Below the pieces are notes generated by a model. That model saw only the letters and a program-made list of their open reading frames with translations. It was not told where the DNA came from and made no database searches. A program made the translations under genes and the position numbers. This document shows, piece after piece, positions 8,159-17,085 of a stretch of DNA of 64,000 bases. Source of the stretch: Streptomyces spinoverrucosus (GTDB taxonomy: Bacteria > Actinomycetota > Actinomycetes > Streptomycetales > Streptomycetaceae); contig NZ_JADPZX010000001.1 of the NCBI RefSeq assembly GCF_015712165.1, forward strand, positions 4,910,001 to 4,974,000. The letters are read 5' to 3'. Every line of letters begins with the position of its first letter. Position 1 is the stretch's first letter.

Positions 8159-9889
8159 ATGCTCGATCACGTCATCAAAGGCGCGTCCGTCGTCGATGGG
8201 ACCGGAGCGCCCGCATTCACCGCGGACGTCGGGATACAGGGCGGTCGTGTCGCTGCCGTCGGGAAGATCAGCGAAGCGGCCCGCACGACCGAGGACGCCT
8301 CCGGCCTCGTCCTCGCCCCCGGATTCGTCGACCCCCACACCCACTACGACGCCCAGCTCTTCTGGGATCCGTACGCGACCCCCTCCCTCAACCACGGCGT
8401 CACGACCGTCGTCGGTGGGAACTGTGGGTTCACGCTCGCGCCGCTTCATCCCGACCGGCCCGAGGACGCCGACTACACGCGTCGGATGATGTCCAGGGTC
8501 GAGGGAATGTCGCTGGTCGCGTTGGAGGAGGGGGCGCCCTGGAGCTGGCACGGCTTCGGGGAGTATCTGGACGCGTTGGAGGGGCGGATCGCCGTCAACG
8601 CCGGGTTCATGGTGGGGCACTGTGCGCTGCGGCGGTATGTGATGGGGGCGGACGCGGTGGGCGGGCAGCCGTCGGCCGGGCAGCTCGACGCCATGGTGCG
8701 GCTGCTGCGCGAGGCCATGGACGCCGGTGCCTGGGGGCTGTCCACCACCCAGTCGTCCACCCACTCCGACGGCGACGGACAGCCCGTCGCCTCGCGGCAC
8801 GCCGGGCCCGCCGAGCTGCTGGCGCTGTCGCGGGCGGTCGGTGAGCACGAGGGGACGCAGATCGAGGCGATCGTCGCCGGGTGCCTGGACCAGTTCAGCG
8901 ACGCCGAGATCGAGCTGTTCGTGGAGCTGAGCGCGGCGGCCGGGCGCCCGCTGAACTGGAACGTCCTGACGATCGACGCGGCGGTCCCGCAGCGCGTGCC
9001 GAGGCAGCTGCTGGCCAGTGAGCGGGCCCGGAAGGCGGGCGGCCGGGTCGTGGCGCTGACGATGCCGATCCTCACGCCCATGAACATGTCCCTGGGCACC
9101 TTCTGCGCGCTCAACCTCATCCCGGGCTGGGGCGAGATCCTGTCCCTGCCCGTGCCCGAGCGGATCCGCAGGCTGAAGGATCCCGCCGTACGGGACGGGA
9201 TGCTCCGGCGCGCGGCGTCCAAGGAAGCGGGCGTGTTCCGGCGGCTGACGGACTTCGGGCGGTACGTCATCGGCGACACCTACAGCCCGCAGAACGCGGG
9301 GCTGGCCGGGAGGGTCGTACGGGAGATCGCGGAGGAGCGCGGCCAGGACCCGTTCGCCTGCCTCGTCGACATCTGCGCGGCCGACGATCTGCGTACGGTC
9401 CTGTGGCCCATGCCCACCGACAACGACCCCGCGTCCTGGGCGCTGCGCGCCGAGACCTGGCAGCACGAGGACGTCCTGCTCGGCGGCTCGGACGCGGGCG
9501 CGCATCTGGACCGCATGTGCGGGGCGCCGTACACCACCCGCTTCCTCGGGGACTGTCTGCGTGGCCGCAAGCTGGTGGGGCTGGAGCGGGCGGTGAGGAT
9601 GCTGACCGACGATCCGGCCCGGCTGTTCGGGCTCCGGGAGCGGGGCAGGATCGAGGAGGGCTTCCATGCGGACCTCGTCCTCTTCGACCCGGAACGCATC
9701 GACGCCGGTACGGCCACCCTGGTGCACGACCTGCCCGGAGACAGCCCTCGGCTCGACTCCAGGGCGATCGGCGTACGGGCGGTCTGGGTCAACGGCGTCG
9801 AGGCGATCCGGGACGACGTGGTGAGCGGGGCGGTGCCGGGGCGGGTGCTTCGCTCGGGCCGGGACACCCGGACGGTGAGCACCCGGTGA
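8159..9889 (+). CDS. N-acyl-D-amino-acid deacylase-like amidohydrolase
   Basis: A 576-residue amidohydrolase-superfamily protein of the D-aminoacylase type. It has the N-terminal β-domain, the metal motif DPHTHYDAQLFWDP (about residues 56-69), and a C-terminal GGSDAGAHLDRM segment with the catalytic Asp. A final β-domain contains the ADLVLFDPERID segment typical of the family. Homologues deacylate N-acyl-D-amino acids or hydrolyse other amide and cyclic substrates. AAGGAGG at 8144-8150 sets the start at the ATG 8159. It overlaps the aldehyde dehydrogenase gene by four bases (GTGA). Confidence 0.86.
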   Translation: MLDHVIKGASVVDGTGAPAFTADVGIQGGRVAAVGKISEAARTTEDASGLVLAPGFVDPHTHYDAQLFWDPYATPSLNHGVTTVVGGNCGFTLAPLHPDRPEDADYTRRMMSRVEGMSLVALEEGAPWSWHGFGEYLDALEGRIAVNAGFMVGHCALRRYVMGADAVGGQPSAGQLDAMVRLLREAMDAGAWGLSTTQSSTHSDGDGQPVASRHAGPAELLALSRAVGEHEGTQIEAIVAGCLDQFSDAEIELFVELSAAAGRPLNWNVLTIDAAVPQRVPRQLLASERARKAGGRVVALTMPILTPMNMSLGTFCALNLIPGWGEILSLPVPERIRRLKDPAVRDGMLRRAASKEAGVFRRLTDFGRYVIGDTYSPQNAGLAGRVVREIAEERGQDPFACLVDICAADDLRTVLWPMPTDNDPASWALRAETWQHEDVLLGGSDAGAHLDRMCGAPYTTRFLGDCLRGRKLVGLERAVRMLTDDPARLFGLRERGRIEEGFHADLVLFDPERIDAGTATLVHDLPGDSPRLDSRAIGVRAVWVNGVEAIRDDVVSGAVPGRVLRSGRDTRTVSTR

Positions 9890-11331
9890 ACCGGCGGCTG
9901 TTCATCGACGGGGAATGGGTCGAGCCGGACGGCGGCCACTACGAGGTGACCGACCCGGCGACCGAGCAGACCGTCGGCTGGGCGCCGGAGGCCTCGCGGG
10001 ATCAGACGCACGCGGCGTGCGCGGCGGCGCGCGCGGCCTTCGGGGCGTGGTCGCGCACGGCACCTCAGGAACGGGCGGCGGTCCTCGCCCGCGCGGCGGA
10101 CCTCGTCGCGGGCCGGCTGGAGCCGTACGCGGAGCTGGCCCGGGCCGAGACCGGGGCGACGACGGTCACGGCGCGGCGCATGCAGGTCGGGGTGGCCGCC
10201 GCGCGCTTTCGCCGGTACGCGCGCGTCGAGCCCGCCGAGTGGCCGATCGCGCCGCAGATCAACGAGGCCGGACCGATGGGGAAGGCCGGTGTGATGGGCG
10301 CGCTGGCCGTGCGGCAGCCGGTCGGGGTCGTCACCTGCGTCACCTCGTACAACAACCCCTGGGCGAACACCGTCGGCAAGGTCGCCCCGGCCCTGGCGAT
10401 GGGCAACACGGTGGTGGTGAAACCGGCCCCGCAGGACCCGCTGTCGGTGTACCGGATGGCGGAGGCGCTGGAGGAGGCCGGTGCGCCGAGGGGTGTGGTG
10501 AACGTCGTCTCCGGCCGGGCGGTGGAGGTCGGCGAGGCGGCCGTGGCGTCGAACGACGTCGACATGGTCAGCTTCACCGGCTCCACGGCCGTCGGGCAGC
10601 GCATCGCCGAGGTGTGCGGGCGGGCCATGAAACGCCGGCTGATGGAGCTGGGCGGCAAGGGCGCGGCCCTCGTCTTCGACGACGCCGACCTCACCTCGGC
10701 GGTCGCCGGCATCGGCACGACGTTCTCCTTCTACAGCGGCCAGATCTGCACGGCACCGACCCGGGTGCTGGCGCAGCGGGGCGTGTACGACCGGCTGGTT
10801 GAGCAACTCGCCGCTTATGCAAGCCGGTTGAAGGTCGGTGATCCGCGGGAGCGGGACACCGTCGTCGGGCCGGTGATCTCGGCGGAACACCGGGACCGTG
10901 TGGAGTCGTACGTCGAACTCGGCCGCAAGGAGGGCGCGGTCGTCGTGACTGGCGGTGAACGGCCGCCCCTGGACCGCGGCTTCTACGTCGCGCCGACCCT
11001 CCTCGCCGACTGCACGAACGACATGCGCGTGGCCCGCGAGGAGATCTTCGGACCGGTGGTCGTCGTCATCCCCTTCGACGAGGAGGACGAGGGAGTGGCG
11101 CTGGCCAATGACAGCGACTACGGCCTCATCGACTACGTCTGGTCCGCCGACGTGGCCCGCGCCTTCCGCGTCGCCCGCCGCCTACGGGCCGGCGGCGTCG
11201 GCATCAACACCGTCGGCCGCAACATGGAGGCCCCGTTCGGCGGCTTCAAGAAGAGCGGCGTGGGCAGGGACGTCGGCTCCTACGCCCTGCACGCGTACAG
11301 CGAGGTGCAGGCGATCGTGTGGCCGGGGTGA
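9886..11331 (+). CDS. Aldehyde dehydrogenase
   Basis: A 481-residue NAD(P)-dependent aldehyde dehydrogenase. General base Glu254 lies in MELGGKG, nucleophile Cys288 in GQICTAP, the SFTGSTAVG cofactor loop is present, and the EEIFGPVV and FGGFKKSG signatures are intact. It oxidises an aldehyde to a carboxylic acid and is probably the last step of the pathway encoded by 3897-11331. The GTG start overlaps the stop codon of the deacylase gene (GTGA), so translation is coupled. Confidence 0.92.
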   Translation: MNRRLFIDGEWVEPDGGHYEVTDPATEQTVGWAPEASRDQTHAACAAARAAFGAWSRTAPQERAAVLARAADLVAGRLEPYAELARAETGATTVTARRMQVGVAAARFRRYARVEPAEWPIAPQINEAGPMGKAGVMGALAVRQPVGVVTCVTSYNNPWANTVGKVAPALAMGNTVVVKPAPQDPLSVYRMAEALEEAGAPRGVVNVVSGRAVEVGEAAVASNDVDMVSFTGSTAVGQRIAEVCGRAMKRRLMELGGKGAALVFDDADLTSAVAGIGTTFSFYSGQICTAPTRVLAQRGVYDRLVEQLAAYASRLKVGDPRERDTVVGPVISAEHRDRVESYVELGRKEGAVVVTGGERPPLDRGFYVAPTLLADCTNDMRVAREEIFGPVVVVIPFDEEDEGVALANDSDYGLIDYVWSADVARAFRVARRLRAGGVGINTVGRNMEAPFGGFKKSGVGRDVGSYALHAYSEVQAIVWPG

Positions 11332-11336
11332 GGTGT

Positions 11337-11359
11337 CCGGCCACAGCGGCGGTGGCCGG
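11337..11359. terminator. Bidirectional terminator hairpin
   Basis: CCGGCCAC (11337-11344) pairs with GTGGCCGG (11352-11359) around a 7-base loop, between two convergent genes whose stops are 34 bases apart. Confidence 0.65.
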
Positions 11360-11364
11360 TCGGG

Positions 11365-12768
11365 TCAGCGACCGGACAGTGTCTCGTCCAGCCAGTCGAA
11401 GACGACCTCGCAGTGCTGTTGCGGGGCCATGGGGGAGCAGTGCAGCTGCGCGCCGGTGGCCGCGGTGAGCTTCACGTAGTCCTTGGGGGAGGTCAGCCTG
11501 TCGAACATCTGGCGTGCCTGACCGGGGTAGAACTGTTCGTCCTCGTAGTCGAGGACCAGCGCGGGCATCTTGATACGGCGCACGACGTTCGTGATGTCCA
11601 GCGCCTGGATGCGCCTGGCGGGCGTGTAGAAGTCGGTGAACATCCTGCCCTTGCGCGCGTCGAGCATCGCCGGCACGGAGAACGGCTCGAAGCGCTTCTT
11701 CAGCGTCGCGGCGTCGGCGGGGGACAACTCGGGAACGACCTCCTTGTTCCAGATGTTGTTGGTCTCCGCCTTGTTCGGGGTGAGGATCTCCCGGATCTCC
11801 GCAGGGAAGCCCAGCCAGGGCGTCAGACAGCCGGGCATCGCCACCACGGCGGCGAGCCGGTCCTCGAAGGCCGCTGCCCGGGGCGCCAGATCGCCCGCCA
11901 TGCTCAGCCCGGTGAGGGCGATCCTGTCGGTGTCCACGTCCGGCCGGGCGACGAGCCAGTCGACGAGCGGGCCGACGACCTTCTCCCAGGTCGGTGTGAA
12001 GACCACCTGGTCGACGAAGAGCAGCTGCCCCTGGCCCGGCCCGTCGTACACGAGGGCGTTCCAGCCGCGGTCCAGGGCGGCCGGGACGCCGTAGGTCCAC
12101 ATGTCGACGTTCTGCCCGTCGCTGCCGTTGGTGAGGATCACGGTGGGGCGGCGCCGCTCGGACTCGTCGGGCCGGAAGAACCACACGGGCAGCGGCGTCT
12201 TCCCGTACGGGACGTTGGTCTTCACCGGCGCCGGTTCGCACAGGTCGCAGAACTTGTCCCAGGCGCCGCGTCCGGCCTTGTACAGCTGCTCCTCGCTGCC
12301 CGGGTCGTCGGAGCCCAGGACGAAGAACAGGGCCTGTCCGTAGTACTGCGCGGCCCGCAGCGCACGCCACCGCGTGGTCTGGTCGTCGGGCCTGCTGCCC
12401 TCGGGCGCCGCCATCAGCCGGTCGCCGAGCTTTCGGAAGGTCTGCACGTACGACTGCGCGGACAGGCCGGCCTTGTTGATCGCGTTGACGGCGGTGAGCA
12501 CCTCGCCCACCTCACCGGCGCCGGAGCCGGCACTGCCGAGCGCCAACAGCACGCTGAAGTTGAAGTCCGGGTTCTTGAACAGCGTCATCACCCCGGGCGT
12601 GGGGTCGCCCGCCGGGGTGGCGCCTGTCCCCGCGGGGCTTGGCGCGGGTGCGCTCGCGCCCGTCGCGGTGCACCCGGCGGCCAGTACGGCACCGGCGGCA
12701 CCGGCGAGCCCGGCGAGCGTGCTGCGACGGGTGGGCGTGGGCGCACCGGCACCGGAGACATCCTTCAT
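11365..12768 (-). CDS. Lipoprotein alpha/beta-hydrolase
   Basis: A 467-residue exported hydrolase. The N-terminus has a twin-arginine-like RRSTLAGLAG followed by the lipobox LAAGC (Cys33), so it is probably lipid-anchored outside the membrane. A Pro/Ala/Thr linker leads to a long helical cap and an α/β-hydrolase core with nucleophile Ser289 in GLSMAG. A His near the C-terminus lies in CSPMAPQQHCE or just before it. The architecture recalls FrsA-like or pseudooxynicotine hydrolase-like esterases with an N-terminal helical domain. The substrate is unknown. It is convergent with the aldehyde dehydrogenase gene. The start at 12768 is chosen because it opens a proper signal peptide. Confidence 0.78.
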   Translation of the reverse strand: MKDVSGAGAPTPTRRSTLAGLAGAAGAVLAAGCTATGASAPAPSPAGTGATPAGDPTPGVMTLFKNPDFNFSVLLALGSAGSGAGEVGEVLTAVNAINKAGLSAQSYVQTFRKLGDRLMAAPEGSRPDDQTTRWRALRAAQYYGQALFFVLGSDDPGSEEQLYKAGRGAWDKFCDLCEPAPVKTNVPYGKTPLPVWFFRPDESERRRPTVILTNGSDGQNVDMWTYGVPAALDRGWNALVYDGPGQGQLLFVDQVVFTPTWEKVVGPLVDWLVARPDVDTDRIALTGLSMAGDLAPRAAAFEDRLAAVVAMPGCLTPWLGFPAEIREILTPNKAETNNIWNKEVVPELSPADAATLKKRFEPFSVPAMLDARKGRMFTDFYTPARRIQALDITNVVRRIKMPALVLDYEDEQFYPGQARQMFDRLTSPKDYVKLTAATGAQLHCSPMAPQQHCEVVFDWLDETLSGR

Positions 12769-12837
12769 ATGACGTGAAGGTACGAACCCGTTGACCGGGG
12801 CCCGGTGTGCCACGCACCGGCTTCCCCCGAACGGCCG

Positions 12838-13248
12838 TCAGGCGCGGGCGTCACCGTCCGCCAGATCCACCCGCACCGTCAGCAGATTCATCCCGATCGC
12901 CCGCACCGCCGTGCTGTTCATGCGGGGCAGGCTGCGCAGGCGGGCGACCGGGTCGTCGTCCGGCAGGAGGTGAGCCGTCCCCTCGTACCAGCGGCCTCCG
13001 AGCCGTACCCGCACCTTCGGGTCGGCGTGGATGTTGCGGACGTACTGGGAGCGGTCGCCGAACTCCGAGACCAGCCAGAAGGAGTCGCCGACGCGGCGGC
13101 CGCCGACCGGGGTGCGGCGGGGGAGGCCGGAGACACGGCCCGTGGTCTCCAGGAGGGTCTGGAGGGGCATCCGGCGCACGACGGGGTTGAGGAGGCGGCG
13201 CTGGACGGTCGTGGTGATGCGGAATCTGAGGTCGTTGTCGCGGCTCAT
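12838..13248 (-). CDS. Deazaflavin (F420)-dependent nitroreductase-family protein
   Basis: A 136-residue split-barrel protein of the DDN family. The segment TTGRVSGLPRRTPVGG at about residues 35-50 and the WLVSEFGDRSQYVRNIHADPKVRVRLGGRWYEG segment contain the usual GR.SG..R.TP and NW/N-ADP-VRV-like motifs. Family members bind F420 and reduce quinones or nitro compounds. Start ATG 13248; the upstream reading frame is antisense to the EEP gene and not used. It is divergent from the phosphodiesterase gene at 13328. Confidence 0.82.
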   Translation of the reverse strand: MSRDNDLRFRITTTVQRRLLNPVVRRMPLQTLLETTGRVSGLPRRTPVGGRRVGDSFWLVSEFGDRSQYVRNIHADPKVRVRLGGRWYEGTAHLLPDDDPVARLRSLPRMNSTAVRAIGMNLLTVRVDLADGDARA

Positions 13249-13327
13249 GGGCGTGGCGTCTCCTGTGTCGTAACGGGGTGGTTGTTGATTCAATGCCCTC
13301 GGACGCGGCGTGACGAGGACGGTGGGC

Positions 13328-14143
13328 ATGCGGGTCGTGACCTGGAACCTGTGGTGGCGGTTCGGGCCCTGGGCGGAGCGGCAGAAGGCGATCCTCGGCG
13401 CGCTGCGCGAGTTGCGCCCCGATGTGGTGGGTCTGCAGGAGGTGTGGGACGCCGGCGGGGAGAACCTCGCCGAGTGGCTGGCCGGCGAACTGGACCTGCA
13501 CTGGACCTGGGCCCCCTCGCACGTTCCCGAGCGCTGGCAGCACCGCATAGGCGATCCCACCGTCGGCATCGGCAACGCCGTCCTCAGTCGTTGGCCCATC
13601 ACCGAACAGGCCGTCCTCCCGCTCCCGGCGCCCACGGACGTCAACGACGGCCGCCTCGCCCTCTACACCCGCCTGGCAACACCTTCGTACACGGTGCCCT
13701 TCTTCACCACCCACCTCACCTCGCAGCTGCACGCGTCGGCCACCCGCTGCCGTCAGGTCACCGCGCTGGCCGAGTTCGTCGCCGAACACCGGGGCGGCAC
13801 GGCGTTCCCGGCGATCGTCACGGGCGACTTCAACGCCTGGCCCGACTCCGACGAGATCCGCCTCTTCGGCGGCTACCGCACCGCCCCGGCGGTCCCCCGC
13901 CAGGTCCTTCTCGACGCCTGGGAGTACGCCGAGCCGGGCGCCCCGTCCCACACCTGGGACCCGGCGAACCCGTACGTCGCCGCCGGCCGCCTGCCCGGGG
14001 CCCGCATCGACTACATCCATGTCGGCCCGCCCGGCCCGGACGGCCTCGGCCATGTCCGGGCGGTCCGGCGGGCGGGCGACGGCCCGGTGGACGGCGTCTG
14101 GCCCTCCGACCACGCGGCCGTCGTCGCCGACCTGGCCCTTTAG
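13328..14143 (+). CDS. Endonuclease/exonuclease/phosphatase-family hydrolase
   Basis: A 271-residue EEP-fold metal-dependent phosphodiesterase. Motifs in order: VVTWNLWWRF at the N-terminus, LQEVWD with the metal-binding Glu, TTHLTSQ, GDFNAWPDSDE, RIDYIHVG, and the terminal SDHAAVVADL with catalytic Asp-His. The fold acts on DNA, RNA, inositol phosphates or sphingomyelin, and the substrate cannot be told from sequence. No signal peptide is seen. The ATG at 13328 is preferred over a GTG at 13310 because the protein then begins at the first β-strand, as in homologues. Confidence 0.83.
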   Translation: MRVVTWNLWWRFGPWAERQKAILGALRELRPDVVGLQEVWDAGGENLAEWLAGELDLHWTWAPSHVPERWQHRIGDPTVGIGNAVLSRWPITEQAVLPLPAPTDVNDGRLALYTRLATPSYTVPFFTTHLTSQLHASATRCRQVTALAEFVAEHRGGTAFPAIVTGDFNAWPDSDEIRLFGGYRTAPAVPRQVLLDAWEYAEPGAPSHTWDPANPYVAAGRLPGARIDYIHVGPPGPDGLGHVRAVRRAGDGPVDGVWPSDHAAVVADLAL

Positions 14144-14253
14144 GCGCGTGTGCGAGCAGTGTGCGAGGTGTGTGGTCCGCCAATGGAGGGCTGTCGGCGG
14201 CGTGTTAGCCTCCCGCGGTCGGTATCGACGCAAGATCGACGGGGGAAGAGTCG

Positions 14254-14628
14254 TTGGCCTCTACGGACGGCTACCAGATAAAGAAGTCCGGCATGTCCGG
14301 CCAGGCCAAGGAACTCGACGGCGCCGGCGACGACATGGGCAAGGTCCGGGTGGCCGTCGCGCCCACCACGTGCTACGTCTCGGACGTGCTGGGCGGCACC
14401 GACGCCGCGACGGCCGTCAACGCGTTCATCGCCGCCTGGGCCGCGGAGGCCCGCACCCTGGAGTCGGCGCTGCACGAACTCGCCGACAAGGTGCACCTCG
14501 CCAAGGGCGCCTACACCGGCAGTGACGGACTGGTCGCGACCGGAGTGGACGGCATCGCCGTCAGCGAGAGCCGGGTGAGCACCATGCCGGTGTACGCCGA
14601 GCGCCCCTCGGTCCTGTCGAGCTACTGA
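14254..14628 (+). CDS. EspC/WXG100-like type VII secretion carrier protein
   Basis: A 124-residue helical protein with a conserved-looking core: TAVNAFIAAWAAEARTLESA, followed by a second helix ending KGAYTGSDG. Proteins with this pattern belong to the EspC/WXG100-like group of type VII (ESX) secretion partners. The start is TTG 14254 because GGGGGAAGAG ends 3 bases before it. The gene is followed 48 bases later by a large protein with a WxG motif and a protease domain, so it is probably the co-secreted partner or a chaperone-like carrier. No secretion ATPase is encoded in the window. Confidence 0.65.
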   Translation: MASTDGYQIKKSGMSGQAKELDGAGDDMGKVRVAVAPTTCYVSDVLGGTDAATAVNAFIAAWAAEARTLESALHELADKVHLAKGAYTGSDGLVATGVDGIAVSESRVSTMPVYAERPSVLSSY

Positions 14629-14676
14629 GCACCGGGCGAGGACAGGGCAGGACAACAGGACGGGCGGAACAAGGCG

Positions 14677-16260
14677 ATGACGGGTTTTCTGCGACCCGCG
14701 GACTCCCCGGCGGGCCGGCGCGCCTGGCTGGCCGGACTGTGCGAGTCGATCCCCAAGGCCGACAGCAAGAACGAGCTGCTGGACCTGATCGACAGCGCGC
14801 TCTCCGTGGACCCGCCCCAGGGCGACCCGGGGACGCTGGAGTCGCTGAGCAGGCGCTACCGCGACCGGGTCGACGACGTCGGCGCGGTGCACGACCGCGT
14901 GGAGCGGGTGGCCCGCAAGGGACTGCCCGAGGTGTGGGTCGGCGACACCAGCGTGCTGGCCTCCGAGGTGGTGTCCGCGGCCAACCGTGCCGTCCTCCAG
15001 ATGGGCGAGGCCTTCCACGGCGGCGCCACGGTGCTGCTCAGGCTCGCCGACGCGCTCGCGGACGCGCAGCGGCAGGACACCGAGGGCCGCGGGAAGATGC
15101 GGCAGGCCAAGAGCACGCTCGGCGGCCGGGACGGCTTCTTCGACGACCTGCACGAGGACGACGACGAGGAGTTCGACCGGCTCACCGCGCGCTTCTACGC
15201 CTCCGACGGCGTCGACCTGATGCACAAGGCCGCCGTCGCCGCCGAGGACGCCGTCCGCGCCGCCGTCCGCGACCTGAACAAGTGGGCGGCCGAGGCCCGC
15301 GCCGGGAAGATGGACACCGGCGAACTGACCGCCGTCGACAAGCTGATGCTCGCCGACACCGGCGCCGCGGGCACCCCCACCGAGCTGAACGAGATCCTCA
15401 CCGCCGACGACCTGGCCCGCGCCGGGCAGCGCATGGACCGGCTGAACCGCGCCGACGAGGCGGCCATGGAACGCATGCTGGCGCAGTCGGGCAGCCCGCA
15501 GGAACGGGCCTACCTGATGAAGGCCCTGGCCGCGGGCCACAGCGTCGGGGAGATCGCGGAGTTCCAGGGCAAGATCGCGGGCAAGGACCCCGAGTGGCTG
15601 CGCCGGCACCTGACGCCGGTGGTCACGGCCGAGGACAGCATGGACGACGAGGGCCTCGCCCAGGACGGCTCGAACAACAACAAGGACTCCGTCCTGTTCC
15701 ACAACCAGCTGTGGGTCCAGGGCGGCGACGGCTCCGAGGGCACCTGCGTGGCCTCCTCCACCGTCAACGCCCGCGCCATGCTGGACCCGATCTACGCCCT
15801 CGACCTCACCGGCGGCCCCAGCGGTCAGGAGGACGACCCGGAGGCGTTCCGGCAGCGCCTGGTCGCCGAACAGCACCGGCTGCACACCGAGGGCGAAGGC
15901 GGCGACAACTGGACCGGCATGGGCCAGGAGGGCCAGGAACGCATCGCCGACTCCACCCTCGGCAGCGCCACCGGCGACGACTACCGGCGCCACGACCTCG
16001 ACAGCGCCAACGACCGCAGGGCGATCCTCGACGATGTCGAGAAGGCGGTCGCCGAGGGCAAGCCGGTCCCGGTCGACGTCTCCGGCGACGAGGGCGCCCA
16101 CGCGATGATGATCATCGGCCAGGAGGGCGACCGGCTCCAGATCTACAACCCCTGGGGCACGACCACATGGGTCAGCGAGGACGACTTCATCAACGGCAAC
16201 ATGGGCAAGGCTTCAAACAGTGAACTCAACAACGCGTACCAGGTCTACGTCCCCCAGTAG
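14677..16260 (+). CDS. Putative type VII-secreted papain/calpain-like cysteine protease
   Basis: A 527-residue protein of two parts. Residues 1 to about 330 are charged and helix-rich, with VWVGD (Trp87-x-Gly89) resembling the WxG turn of ESX substrates. The C-terminal part looks like a papain-like protease: Cys357 in GSEGTCVASSTVNAR, His475 in EGAHAMMIIG and Asn491 in IYNPWG. The Asn-Pro-Trp-Gly context is that of calpains and other clan CA peptidases, and the Cys-His-Asn order and spacing fit. No Sec signal peptide is present. The last 41 bases overlap a lipoprotein gene that resembles a clan CA inhibitor. The protease assignment rests on motif pattern, not on a search. It might instead be an inactive or transglutaminase-like relative. 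Confidence 0.62.
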   Translation: MTGFLRPADSPAGRRAWLAGLCESIPKADSKNELLDLIDSALSVDPPQGDPGTLESLSRRYRDRVDDVGAVHDRVERVARKGLPEVWVGDTSVLASEVVSAANRAVLQMGEAFHGGATVLLRLADALADAQRQDTEGRGKMRQAKSTLGGRDGFFDDLHEDDDEEFDRLTARFYASDGVDLMHKAAVAAEDAVRAAVRDLNKWAAEARAGKMDTGELTAVDKLMLADTGAAGTPTELNEILTADDLARAGQRMDRLNRADEAAMERMLAQSGSPQERAYLMKALAAGHSVGEIAEFQGKIAGKDPEWLRRHLTPVVTAEDSMDDEGLAQDGSNNNKDSVLFHNQLWVQGGDGSEGTCVASSTVNARAMLDPIYALDLTGGPSGQEDDPEAFRQRLVAEQHRLHTEGEGGDNWTGMGQEGQERIADSTLGSATGDDYRRHDLDSANDRRAILDDVEKAVAEGKPVPVDVSGDEGAHAMMIIGQEGDRLQIYNPWGTTTWVSEDDFINGNMGKASNSELNNAYQVYVPQ

Positions 16261-16696
16261 GGTGGCCGCCGCGTTCGGCGCCGCAGCGCTGCTGGTACTG
16301 ACGGCGGGGTGCGGATCGGGCGACGAACAGCCCACCAGCCACCCCACGCAGGACACCACCATCGAGGCGGCGGTCGGCGAACGCTTCACCCTCACGGTGA
16401 ACGAGAACGCCTCGACGCGCTCCCACTGGTACCTCGTGGATCCCAAGCCGGACAGCGCGGTCGTGCGGGCGCAGGGCCGGGAGACCGGGTCCGGGGGTGA
16501 GGAGATGCCCGGCGCCGACAGCGAACTGACCTTCACCTTCGAGGCGACCGGCAAGGGCAGCACCGAGATCGTGCTGATGCACTGCACGTTCACCAGCACC
16601 TGCGACAAGGGCGACGGCACCCCCGCTCCGACCCCGACGGGCGGCGCCGCACCGACCGAGCCGGAGCGGGTCACGTACCGGGTCACGGTGGAGTGA
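16220..16696 (+). CDS. Lipoprotein resembling chagasin-type cysteine-protease inhibitor
   Basis: A 158-residue lipoprotein with lipobox LTAGC (Cys31). The mature part is a single β-rich domain matching the chagasin (I42) layout. VGERFTLTVNENASTRSHW (residues 52-70) corresponds to the strand leading into the family's NPTTGYxW loop. GSGGEEMPG (90-98) corresponds to the GxGG loop. ELTFTFEATGKGSTEIVLMH (102-121) leads to the third loop, which here is Cys-containing (CTFTSTC) instead of RPW. Chagasins inhibit papain-like proteases through these loops. The GTG start lies inside the protease gene (41-base overlap), so the two are translationally coupled. I infer an anchored inhibitor or immunity protein for the upstream protease. 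Confidence 0.62.
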   Translation: MNSTTRTRSTSPSRVAAAFGAAALLVLTAGCGSGDEQPTSHPTQDTTIEAAVGERFTLTVNENASTRSHWYLVDPKPDSAVVRAQGRETGSGGEEMPGADSELTFTFEATGKGSTEIVLMHCTFTSTCDKGDGTPAPTPTGGAAPTEPERVTYRVTVE

Positions 16697-16704
16697 GACC
16701 CGCG

Positions 16705-17079
16705 ATGCACCACACCGAGGACGAACTGGCCGGTCTCGACATCGGCGCCCTCCTCCGCTACGGCCTCACCGCCGCCCCCGGCCCGCTGCGCACGTCCCTG
16801 TTCGGCGACGGCGCGGTGGGCGCGGCGGTCCTCCTCGACCGGCTGGGCACCGAGCCGCGCTCGGTGGCGTTCCTGGCGGACACGGTCCGCGCGGGCGGCG
16901 TGCGGCAGGCGGCGCAGCTCCCGGAGCCGCTGCCCCGCCCCGAGGCTGCGGCGCTCGTCCGCGACTGGCTGGAGTCGGCCGCGTCCCTGGCCCCGGGCCC
17001 GGACACCGACGACACGTCCGCCCGCTGGCTGCGCGCGGTGGCGTCGATCATGGAGTTGCGGCAGCGGACCCGGCGCTGA
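16705..17079 (+). CDS. Hypothetical protein of the protease/inhibitor cassette
   Basis: A 124-residue soluble protein I do not recognise. It is mainly α-helical, rich in Ala and Leu, without signal peptide or membrane segment. It contains a patch LPEPLPRPEAAALVRDWLESAA near the middle. The start ATG 16705 lies 8 bases after the lipoprotein stop codon; a GTG at 16693 overlapping that stop is an alternative. Position and spacing make it the last gene of the protease/inhibitor operon. A role as an accessory or cytoplasmic partner is only a guess. Confidence 0.55.
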   Translation: MHHTEDELAGLDIGALLRYGLTAAPGPLRTSLFGDGAVGAAVLLDRLGTEPRSVAFLADTVRAGGVRQAAQLPEPLPRPEAAALVRDWLESAASLAPGPDTDDTSARWLRAVASIMELRQRTRR

Positions 17080-17085
17080 GCGGAC

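Noticed and set aside
3897..11331. Secondary-metabolite biosynthetic cluster
   Set aside because: No PKS, NRPS, terpene or RiPP genes are present; the enzymes are typical of degradation, and proximity to afsR is not evidence for a cluster.
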